Origin: Zoogloea oryzae
Lineage (GTDB): Bacteria; Pseudomonadota; Gammaproteobacteria; Burkholderiales; Rhodocyclaceae
DNA: 64,000 bases
Reading direction: 5' to 3'
Assembly: GCF_030161255.1 (NCBI RefSeq)
Contig: NZ_BSPX01000001.1
Span: forward strand, 124,001-188,000
Shown: positions 45,601-48,646 of the stretch, piece by piece
Numbering within the stretch: position 1 is the stretch's first letter
Layout of the letters: each line of letters opens with the position of its first letter
The notes under the pieces: generated by a model
What the model saw: the letters and a program-made list of their open reading frames with translations, nothing else
What the model was told of the DNA's origin: nothing
Databases searched by the model: none
Translations under genes and position numbers: made by a program

Positions 45601-46348
45601 TGTCGGTGCCGTGGAAATCGGGGTTCGGCTTGTAGCTGAGGCTGCCGTCCGGATTGACGGTGACGGTGCCGTTGCTGGCGGTGGCGCCGGTGACAGTGAG
45701 CGGGTCGCCGTCGGCGTCGGTGTCATTGCCGAGCACCGGGAAGCTCACCGGGGTGTCTTCGGTGGCGCTGACGGCAGGGTCGGGGGTGGCGACCGGCGGG
45801 TTGTTGGCGATGGTCGTCGTCGTGGGCGTGGCGATGCCGGCGTTGAGCGGCAGGAAGTCGATGCCGTCGCTGGTGGACGAGTATGCGAAAGCCAGCGGGG
45901 TGACTTCTTCAAGCACGCGCACGAGGCGCACGAAGTCGTGGGTCTGGTCGCCCAGGCCGCCACCGGCGAGGCCCGCGGCCGGATCTTCGATGCCTTCAAA
46001 CGGGTCCTTGCCGCTGTTGAGCGCCTGGATGATCTTGTCGGCCTCGGCGCCCTGGCTGGAGATGACGTTCTCGGTGCGCTCCGGCACGGTGGTGGCGAAG
46101 AAGTCGTCGTTCAGCAGGAGCTCACGATCGGCGCCGACGCTGACCTTGGCGCCGGTGGCGAGCTGAAGTTCGACGACCGAGTCCGGCCCCGTGACGATGA
46201 CCTGGCCTTCCCCGACCGGAGCGCCCGGCTTGATGGCGGTGAGCTTGCCTGCGGCGTCGCGCAGGAAGGCTTCGCCCTGCACGAAAACGACGGTGCCCTT
46301 GGCGGTGGCGTTGGTGGTGGCGTTGATCGGGGCGGACGGGGTGGCCAT
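30614..46348 (-). CDS. lapA: Giant LapA-like repeat adhesin with retention module, vWA, PA14-like and RTX domains
   Basis: A 5244-residue surface adhesin, the likely substrate of LapBCE and LapG. In order: retention module (about 1-150) with a di-alanine cleavage site PAAG at 123-126; cadherin-like and VCBS-like repeats (about 180-4460), with 17 cadherin-like units (LGNDTDPDGDTLTV type) and 22 VCBS-like units (GTYGSFSV...GAWTY type), most arranged as 197-residue pairs; a von Willebrand A domain (about 4470-4660) with the MIDAS residues DTSAS, a threonine in GGTNYDS and an aspartate in FLSDGQP; a PA14-like domain (about 4800-5035); RTX nonapeptides (about 5070-5120); and a C-terminal type I secretion region. 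I noticed no cysteine, as usual for such adhesins. The ATG at 46348 has GGAG about 8 nt upstream; the in-frame TTG at 46375 does not. Confidence 0.93.
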   Translation of the reverse strand: MATPSAPINATTNATAKGTVVFVQGEAFLRDAAGKLTAIKPGAPVGEGQVIVTGPDSVVELQLATGAKVSVGADRELLLNDDFFATTVPERTENVISSQGAEADKIIQALNSGKDPFEGIEDPAAGLAGGGLGDQTHDFVRLVRVLEEVTPLAFAYSSTSDGIDFLPLNAGIATPTTTTIANNPPVATPDPAVSATEDTPVSFPVLGNDTDADGDPLTVTGATASNGTVTVNPDGSLSYKPNPDFHGTDTVTYTISDGKGGTATTTVTINVAPVNDPPVAVADTATTREDTPVTVAVLGNDTDVDGDTLTVTGATVDPTKGSVTVNPDGTLSFTPAANVNGPVTITYTISDGHGGTTTGTATIDITPANDPATISAGTGSVKEDTLAQSSTSGTLAITDPDAGEAAFQPQTNTAGTYGSFTIAADGAWSYTLDNTKPNVQALKEGETHTETFTVQSIDGTPTTVTITVVGTNDGPVANPDTAATNEDTPVTFAVLGNDTDPDGDTLTVTGATVDPAKGTVTVNPDGTLSFTPANNVNGPVTINYTLSDGKGGTTTATATVNIAPVNDPATVSAGAGTVKEDTPAQTTASGTLTITDPDAGEAAFQPQTNTAGTYGSFTIAADGAWSYTLDNTKPNVQALKEGETHTETFTVQSIDGTPTTVTITVVGTNDGPVANPDTAATNEDTPVTFAVLGNDSDPDGDTLTVTAATVDPAKGTVTVNPDGTLSFTPANNVNGPVTVTYTIDDGKGGTTTGIATINVAPQPDNAVLGTGAGTVKEDSPAQSSTSGTLTITDPDAGEAAFQPQTNVAGTYGSFNVAATGAWSYAIDNTKPNVQALKEGETHTETFTVQSIDGTPTTVTITVVGTNDGPVANPDTASTNEDTPVTFAVLGNDTDPDGDTLTVTAATVDPAKGTVTVNPDGTLSFTPAANVTGPVTVTYTIADGHGGTTTGIATVNIAPINDDPLARNDVNGLVKTDSLPATGNVITNPAGIDSDVDGDTLTVTTVAGAPVSGATVITGLFGTLTIQADGQYSYIQDTTNPAVTGLAPGATLQDSFAYTVEDGQGGSANAVLTINIAGANTPPVASPDTASTDEDKPVTFAVLGNDTDPEGDALTVTGATVDPTKGTVTVNPDGTLSFTPATNVNGPVTITYTISDGHGGTTTGTATVNIAPQPDSATLGTGSGTVKEDTPAQSSTSGTLTITDPDAGESTFKPQTSVAGTYGSFSIATNGAWTYDIDNTKPNVQALKEGETKTETFTVQSADGTPTTVTITVVGTNDGPVAQPDTATTEEDKPVTFAVLGNDTDPDSDTLTVTGATVDPAKGTVTVNPDGTLSFTPAANVNGPVTVTYTISDGHGGTTTGTATINVTPLPDNAVMSAGTGTVKEDTPAQSSASGTLTITDPDAGEAAFQTQTNVAGTYGSFSVAANGAWTYDIDNTRPTVQALKEGETKTETFTVQSVDGTPTTVTITVVGTNDGPVANPDTASTNEDVPVTFAVLGNDSDPDGDTLTVTGATVDPAKGTVTVNPDGTLRFVPANNVNGPVTVTYTISDGHGGTTTGTATINVAPVNDAATISSGVGSVQEDTTLIAKGVLTITDPDAGESAFQAQTGTPGTFGAFSIDASGNWTYTLDNGNPVVQALATGDSRTETFTVRGVDGTPSTVVVTILGTNEVIGAPGLGVVKEDNPITADGKLTASGGASFVPQPATPGTYGSLTLNPDGSWTYTLDNASNLVQSLGDGQTRIETFPVALSDGTTSTITITVVGTNDPAIVTPGLGTVVEDTQLTTGGTLVMTDADAGETGFRPQPVVAGLYGVFALDTAGNWTYTLNNANPTVQALGVGETLTETFPVATLDGTPSAVTVTIQGTNDGPVALPDTAATNEDVPVTFAVLGNDSDPDGDTLTVTGATVDPAKGTVTVNPDGTLSFTPAANVNGPVTITYTISDGHGGTTTATTTVNIAPIADPAILGAGTGTVKEDTPAQTTATGTLSIVDPDAGQAAFQPQTNVAGTYGTFNVATTGAWTYTVDNTKPVVQALKEGETKTETFTVQSIDGTPTTVTINVVGTNDGPVASPDTASTNEDVPVTFAVLGNDSDPEGDTLTVTGATVDPTKGTVTVNPDGTLTFTPAANVNGPVTITYTISDGHGGTTTATATVNIAPIADPAILGTGTGTVKEDTPAQTTASGTLSIVDPDAGQAAFQPQTNVAGTYGTFNVATTGAWTYTVDNTKPVVQALKEGETKTETFTVQSIDGTPTTVTINVVGTNDGPVASPDTASTNEDVPVTFAVLGNDSDPDGDTLTVTGVTVDPTKGTVTVNPDGTLSFTPAANVNGPVIVTYTITDSHGGTTTGTATVNVAPQPDNAVLGSGTGTVKEDTPTQTTATGTLSIVDPDAGQAAFQPQSNTAGTYGTFSVATTGTWTYTVDNTKSVVQALKEGETRTETFTVQSIDGTPTTVTITVVGTNDGPVASPDTASTNEDVPVTFAVLGNDSDPDGDTLTVTGATVDPTKGTVTVNPDGTLSFTPAANVNGPVTITYTITDGHGGTTTTTATVNIAPIADPAILGTGTGTVKEDTPAQTTATGTLSIIDPDAGQAAFQPQTNVAGTYGTFNVATTGAWTYTVDNTKPVVQALKEGETKTETFTVQSIDGTPTTVTITVVGTNDGPVASPDTASTNEDVPVTFAVLGNDSDPEGDTLTVTGATVDPTKGTVTVNPDGTLTFNPAANVNGPVIVTYTITDSHGGTTTTTATVNIAPIADPAILGTGTGTVKEDTPAQTTASGTLSIVDPDAGQAAFQPQTNVAGTYGTFSVATTGAWTYTVDNTKPVVQALKEGETKTETFTVQSIDGTPTTVTINVVGTNDGPVASPDTASTNEDVPVTFAVLGNDSDPDGDTLTVTGATVDPTKGTVTVNPDGTLSFTPAANVNGPVTITYTITDGHGGTTTATATVNIAPIADPAILGTGSGTVKEDTPAQTTATGTLSIIDPDAGQAAFQPQTNVAGTYGSFSVATTGAWTYTIDNTKPNVQTLKEGETKTETFTVQSIDGTPTTVTINVVGTNDGPVANNDTATTKEDTPVTFAVLGNDGDPDGDSLTVIGATVDPSLGTVVVNPDGTLTLTFKPAINYNGPVEIQYTISDGHGGTATAIATVTVEPMPDTAILGTGAGIVQEDTPAQTTATGTLTIIDPDAGEAVFQPQTNVAGTYGTFSVGAGGAWIYTIDNSLPAVQALKETDSKLEVFTVKSADGTETTVTITVKGTNDGPVAQPDTATTNEDTPVTFAVLGNDSDPDGDTVTVTGATVDPTKGTVTVNPDGTLTFNPAANVNGPVIVTYTITDSHGGTTTTTATVNIAPIADPAILGTGTGTVKEDTPAQTSATGTLSIVDPDAGQAAFQPQTNTAGTYGSFSVAASGAWTYSVDNTKPVVQALKEGETKTETFTVQSIDGTTTTVTITVVGTNDGPVANPNTASTNEDTPVTFAVLGNDSDPDGDTLAVTGATVDPAKGTVTVNPDGTLTFNPATNVSGQVVISYTISDGHGGTSTSTATILIAAANDAPQAVADTNTTTEDAPITSTAPGVLANDTDPDSPTLTVTGALVGTTGTFSTVSGAGLTLAGTYGTLVIHTDGSYTYTPGAAAQALNTGATVQDVFSYRASDGALTSTATLTINVTGANDAAQINGPLAGSVKEDTAGQLVASNSLFVTDVDNPAAFNPATVTGTYGTFSINAAGDWTYTLNNGAANVQALKEGDTRVETFTVSTVDGTTRAITIDVLGTNERPTVTAASATGSEDPAAPIAISLGGADVDGTVTQLTIADLPAHGTLYRDAAMTQPITAGATLSGASGTVYFKPDANWNGNTSFHYTATDNNGGVSAQGTASIGVTAVNDAPVAANDVGSVLEDDTLSVTAANGLITSTANPAGTDTDVDSTGLSVTQIRTGAEAATGTAGTIGSALAGTYGTLTLQADGSYVYVANKAAALAAGVTATDVFTYRVSDGSLSDTAELRITVTGTNDTPVTVGTLPNVSGIDAQGVSIPTAAGFKDPDSGDVLHYTATNLPAGLAIDPNTGVITGTLGAGASQGGPYSIVVTATDGSGASVTQTFQLAVTNPAPTAVADTLAVSENLSASGNVVTGAGIGGDRADSDPDGDTLTVTRIGTGTGTPATAVTAAGTSVVGAHGTLLIRADGSYTYTATDNTLQAGQHATDVFSYTVSDGQGGTATTTLTVDVTGTNDAPVIGGTALGNVTEDGTQTASGTLTITDADAGQSGFVAKSVTGTYGSLTIDASGNWNYTLNNGAANVQGLKQGQQVVDRINVTTLDGTTREIAITVTGTNDAPVVGTGTATVSEEGLTNGASDNFGTSDTTNLTTAGGVISVSDVDGNTLTATLTPPPIDLTSGGMSISWTGAGTGTLIGSAGGVEIIRATIAADGTYTVKLSGPVDHPDKTTEDVRTINFGVNVSDGVTTTTTTLTVNVEDDAPIASAATQAIAVAPADTNLLIMLDTSASMTLKDGVGGTTRLSSAISALNTLLDSYDSFGEVRVRLVTFNSSAREIGSTWFTVAEAKAQLAKITATGGTNYDSAIAAGEAAFTTAGKLASGQNIAYFLSDGQPNLGTEIGTTDETGWKSYLQTNQITSFALGMGVAAIQSYLDPIAYNGVTKTNLDGQVISDFNQLSSALQATVPTPAAGEILSGGLLGGTSAFGADGGHIQSITVDGVTYTYNDSASGSITVTGGTSHGTFNTATQQLSVTTAAGGTLVVNMSSGSYTYTPISTVSNTIHDGFGFTLIDKDGDTAASSVDFNISRSAENVLTATATTSAIATGNLGLTGEFYGYNETTSSTNTRVHADDTRYGNLDHVSDMVSIIDGRSGQTIVGTYNAATAAGADATFSADKLDYGFGYTTGITTAGAVNGNLGNNPTQLGSNLAINSGALYNFLRGGTTGADTTELKTTTGIGYTTDSGLRMVGLVNLDGGSYDIRVTADDGFRLNIAGKTVAMFDDIQSPTTRVYSGVSLASGLQPIELLYWEQGGNARLRVEVKLSSEADTAYKTLGTDDFALFTPTSAPTLSALQDIIEDPSQNGRWLVRTGAQLDGSTGNDDITGTDGRDILTGGAGNDIIRGGAGADLIGGGSGNDTLTGGLGSDTFKWSLGDAGTTAKPAVDAITDFDKGVTGSASSGGDILDLRDLLQGESHTGNATGNLGNYLHFEKSGADTVVHVSTNGGYTGGTFVAGATDQKIVLQGVDLTNSGALSTDAQIIQDLLTKGKLSAD
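30988..31140 (-). repeat. RTX calcium-binding nonapeptide repeats
   Basis: Consecutive GGxGxDxxx units (GTDGRDILT, GGAGNDIIR, GGAGADLIG, GGSGNDTLT, GGLGSDTFK) in the adhesin, followed by the C-terminal region that type I exporters recognise. These fold into a beta-roll upon binding calcium outside the cell and assist export. Confidence 0.92.
31240..31945 (-). other. PA14-like domain of the adhesin
   Basis: The segment from LTGEFYGYNE to the FALFTP region contains YDIRVTADDGFRLNIAGKTV and IELLYWEQGGNARLRVEV, the pattern of PA14 domains, which in adhesins often bind carbohydrates through calcium. It has a long insertion (about 100 residues) after the first strand. Confidence 0.75.
32372..32940 (-). 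other. von Willebrand factor A domain of the adhesin
   Basis: Starts with DTNLLIMLDTSASMTLKDG and ends near SSALQATV. The MIDAS motif (DxSxS plus the downstream T and D) is intact, so a divalent metal and ligand can bind. Confidence 0.9.
36189..40923 (-). repeat. Tandem 591-bp repeats, near-identical block
   Basis: Eight consecutive units, each encoding one cadherin-like plus one VCBS-like domain. The spacing is exactly 591 bp (197 codons) between equivalent positions, for example the sequence GCCATTGA at 37601, 38192 and 38783; one unit carries a 6-bp insertion. Nucleotide identity between neighbours is visibly very high, including synonymous positions. Confidence 0.9.
41718..45600 (-). repeat. 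Second block of 591-bp tandem repeats
   Basis: Six to seven units with the same 197-residue pair organisation at the N-terminal side of the adhesin, interrupted near 43080-43480 by a shorter VCBS-like insertion. It is separated from the other block by three single VCBS-like units (about 40900-41650) that lack the cadherin-like partner. Confidence 0.82.
45971..45985 (-). other. Predicted LapG cleavage site in the adhesin
   Basis: These codons encode DPAAG in the context FEGIEDPAAGLAGGG. LapG cuts between the two alanines of a TAAG-type site in known substrates; PAAG is an accepted-looking variant at the expected distance (residues 123-126) from the N-terminus, right after the retention module. 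Confidence 0.75.
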
Positions 46349-46414
46349 GACGGTCTCCGGAATTTGGGTTTTCAATCGATTTGCAATTTACGGCGGGGGG
46401 AGGGCGTTCTGTAT

Positions 46415-46428
46415 TGTCCACGAGGACA
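46415..46428. promoter_or_regulatory. Short inverted repeat in the adhesin leader
   Basis: TGTCC (46415-46419) and GGACA (46424-46428), 4 nt apart, lie about 70-80 nt before the adhesin start codon. They could be an operator half-site pair or part of the leader structure. Confidence 0.25.
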
Positions 46429-46474
46429 GGTGGCGTGATGAATGCCACGCGGATGCGCAGGCAGCGTGACGCGC

Positions 46475-46499
46475 GGATGACTGGGCGGTCCAGTCATCC
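46475..46499. other. 10-bp perfect hairpin between the regulator gene and the adhesin gene
   Basis: GGATGACTGG (46475-46484), loop GCGGT, CCAGTCATCC (46490-46499). No U-tract follows on the minus strand. It lies about 130 nt upstream of the adhesin start and could be an operator or an mRNA processing/stability element. A second imperfect hairpin with arms GAACCG/CGGTTC lies at 46532-46551. Confidence 0.45.
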
Positions 46500-46574
46500 G
46501 GCAATGGATTGAGGCGGGGATCGGAAGGAGCACCGAACCGGGCGGTTCAGTGCAGGGCGCGCAGGGCGCTGCGC

Positions 46575-47204
46575 TCAGCGTACGCCGTGGACGCGCAGGG
46601 CGAGCTGCAGGCGATCGGAGAGGTCGAGCTTTTCGAACACAGCCTTGAGGTGCGCCTTGACGGTCCGCTCGGTGATGCCGAGGGCGAGGGCGATGGACAG
46701 GTTGCTGTCGCCGACGGCGGCCAGCTGGGCGACTTCGCGCTCGCGCTCGGTGAGCGGCGTGGCCCAGTCGGCGAGGCCGGTGCGGGGCAGGCGGGTATCC
46801 ACCAGCCGCAGCAGACGAGAGAGCAGGGCGCGGCCGACCCACAGCTCGCCGCTGGCGATCACGTCGAGGGCTTGGCGCAGGGTGTCGGCGGGCGCGTGGG
46901 AATGGCAGTAGCCGCTGGCCCCAGCGTTGAGCACGGCGAGGCCTTCGTCGTCATCGGGGTTCGACGAGGCGGCCAGGATGGCGAGCCCCTCGGCGTTGCG
47001 CTGCCAGGCCGGGCGCGTCCAGATGGGCGCGGTGCCGCCCCGGGCGCAGCCCAGGTCCACCAGTACCAGCCGGTGGCCGGCGGCACGCCAGGCGTCGAGT
47101 CCGTCGATGCCGCGGGCACGTAGCGGAGATGGGGCGAGATCCTGCCAGCGCTGGGCGAGCAGGTCGTCATCGGTGATGAGGAGGAGGGGTTCCGGGGTCG
47201 TCAT
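46575..47204 (-). CDS. LuxR-type response regulator with degenerate receiver
   Basis: A 209-residue DNA-binding regulator. Residues 145-209 form a clear GerE/LuxR helix-turn-helix (TPLTEREREVAQLAAVGDSN and ITERTVKAHLKAVFEKLDLSDR). Residues 1-130 look like a receiver domain with acidic residues D12-D14 and a candidate phosphorylation aspartate D50 (VLVDLG), but the usual lysine after GASGY is missing (GASGYCHSH), so phosphorylation signalling may be changed or lost. It lies 19 nt after lapC and 226 nt before the adhesin gene on the same strand, hence probably cotranscribed with lapBC and a candidate activator or repressor of the adhesin. No sensor kinase gene is adjacent. Confidence 0.88.
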   Translation of the reverse strand: MTTPEPLLLITDDDLLAQRWQDLAPSPLRARGIDGLDAWRAAGHRLVLVDLGCARGGTAPIWTRPAWQRNAEGLAILAASSNPDDDEGLAVLNAGASGYCHSHAPADTLRQALDVIASGELWVGRALLSRLLRLVDTRLPRTGLADWATPLTEREREVAQLAAVGDSNLSIALALGITERTVKAHLKAVFEKLDLSDRLQLALRVHGVR

Positions 47205-47223
47205 GATCGGGGTGGTCAGGGTC

Positions 47224-48642
47224 TCAGCGCTCGGTGAGCGCGTTGGCCTTGGCCCGCAGGACAGGTTTCATCAGGTAGCTGAGGAGCGATTTCTTGCCAG
47301 TGAGGATGTCCACCTCGGCCACCATGCCGGGGATGATGGGCATCTGCGCGTCGCCGATGGTGCTGCGGGTGGTGCGCACCCGCACGATGTAGAAGGCGTT
47401 GCCCTTTTCGTCGGTGATGGTGTCGGCACCAATCTGTTCGAGGGTTGCCTCGAGGCCGCCATAGATCGAGAAATCGTAGGCGGTGAACTTCACCAGCGCC
47501 GGCTGGCCCGGGCGCAGGAAGGCGATGTCCTTGGGCTGCACGCGGGCTTCGAGGAGTAGGGCGTCGTCGCTCGGGACGATCTCGATGATCTCTTTGCCGG
47601 GTTGCACCACGCCGCCCACGGTGTTGGCGAAGAGCTGCTTGACGGTGCCGTTCATCGGTGCGCGGATCTCGGCCTGCTTGACCCGGTCGGCGAGGCCTTC
47701 GCTGCCGGCCGACAGGGCGGCGAGCTTGGCGTTGGTTTCGGAGAGTTCGCTGCGGGCCTGGTTGCGCATGTTGAGCTCGACTTCCTCGATCTTGCGCTGG
47801 GCTTCGGAGATGGCGGCCTGGATGCGCGGGATCTGGGCGCCGGCGGCGTCCCGTTCGCCCCGGTAGCGGGCCACGTCCCGCTCGAGGCGCAGGAGCTCGA
47901 CCTCGGACACCGCGCCGGTCTTGGCGAGCGGGCGGGTGACTTCGAGTTCTCTCGCGGTGAGGCTGTAGCTCTGGGTGGCCTGTTCGCGCTTGGCGGTGAG
48001 TTCGTTGAGCTCCTGGCGGCGCTGGGACAGCTGCTGGCGCGCCACGCCGACAGCGGCGTCGAGCTCGAGCCGCTTGTTTTCGTAGGCGCTGCGCTCCTGC
48101 TCGACGAGATCCGGCGCTTCCTTGATGAGCTCGGGCGGCGGCACGAAGGGCTTGCCGCTGGCAACGGCCGTGAGGCGCGCGGACTTGGCGAGGAGGGCGA
48201 TGTACTGGGCACGGTTCTCGCGTAGCGACGACACGAAGCGGGTCGGGTCCACCTTGAGGAGGAGCTGCCCGGTCTTCACCTGCTGGCCTTCCTTGACCAG
48301 GATCTCGGAGACGATGCCGCCGTCGAGGCTCTGCATCACCTGCACCTGACGGGACGGGATGACCTTGCCTTCGCCGCGGGTGACTTCGTCGAGCTGGGCG
48401 AAGGCGGCCCACACGATGAGGATGATGACGGCCGCGAAGGTGAGGATCACGGCGATGCGGCTGCCGCGCAGCTTTTGCTCGGACATGGCCCATTCGGCGT
48501 CGGCCATGTAGTCGGAGTCGTCGTGGATCTCTTTCCTCTCGACGCCATCGAGGATGCGGTCGAAGGTGCGCGAGGCGCGTTGATAGAGCGCGTTGTAGGC
48601 GGGCTGGAAGAGGGCGGCAATGCGCAGGAAGAGGGCTTTCAT
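47224..48642 (-). CDS. lapC: Type I secretion membrane-fusion protein, HlyD family (LapC)
   Basis: The periplasmic adaptor linking the ABC transporter to the TolC-like channel. The protein has 472 residues: a cytoplasmic N-terminus (about 1-60), one membrane segment (62-83), a lipoyl half (GEGKVIPSRQVQVMQSLDGG, ILVKEGQQVKTGQLLLKVDP), a long coiled coil (about 150-310) and the second lipoyl half (RVKQAEIRAPMNGTVKQL) with the beta-barrel domain (PGQPALVKFTAYDFSIYGGLE). The C-terminal PGMVAEVDILTGKKSLLSYLMKP is typical of HlyD. It lies 4 nt after lapB, so the exporter subunits are tightly coupled. Confidence 0.95.
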   Translation of the reverse strand: MKALFLRIAALFQPAYNALYQRASRTFDRILDGVERKEIHDDSDYMADAEWAMSEQKLRGSRIAVILTFAAVIILIVWAAFAQLDEVTRGEGKVIPSRQVQVMQSLDGGIVSEILVKEGQQVKTGQLLLKVDPTRFVSSLRENRAQYIALLAKSARLTAVASGKPFVPPPELIKEAPDLVEQERSAYENKRLELDAAVGVARQQLSQRRQELNELTAKREQATQSYSLTARELEVTRPLAKTGAVSEVELLRLERDVARYRGERDAAGAQIPRIQAAISEAQRKIEEVELNMRNQARSELSETNAKLAALSAGSEGLADRVKQAEIRAPMNGTVKQLFANTVGGVVQPGKEIIEIVPSDDALLLEARVQPKDIAFLRPGQPALVKFTAYDFSIYGGLEATLEQIGADTITDEKGNAFYIVRVRTTRSTIGDAQMPIIPGMVAEVDILTGKKSLLSYLMKPVLRAKANALTER

Positions 48643-48646
48643 GGTG

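Noticed and set aside
35500..45700. Regular repeats that might suggest a CRISPR array
   Set aside because: The period is 591 bp, the repeats are coding and in frame, and there are no short unique spacers or cas genes.
33803..46438. Very long plus-strand open frame opposite the adhesin, and another at 30776-33643
   Set aside because: Mirrors the repeat structure of the minus-strand adhesin; product is low-complexity with no domain, start or secretion signal. The minus-strand protein has clear domains throughout.
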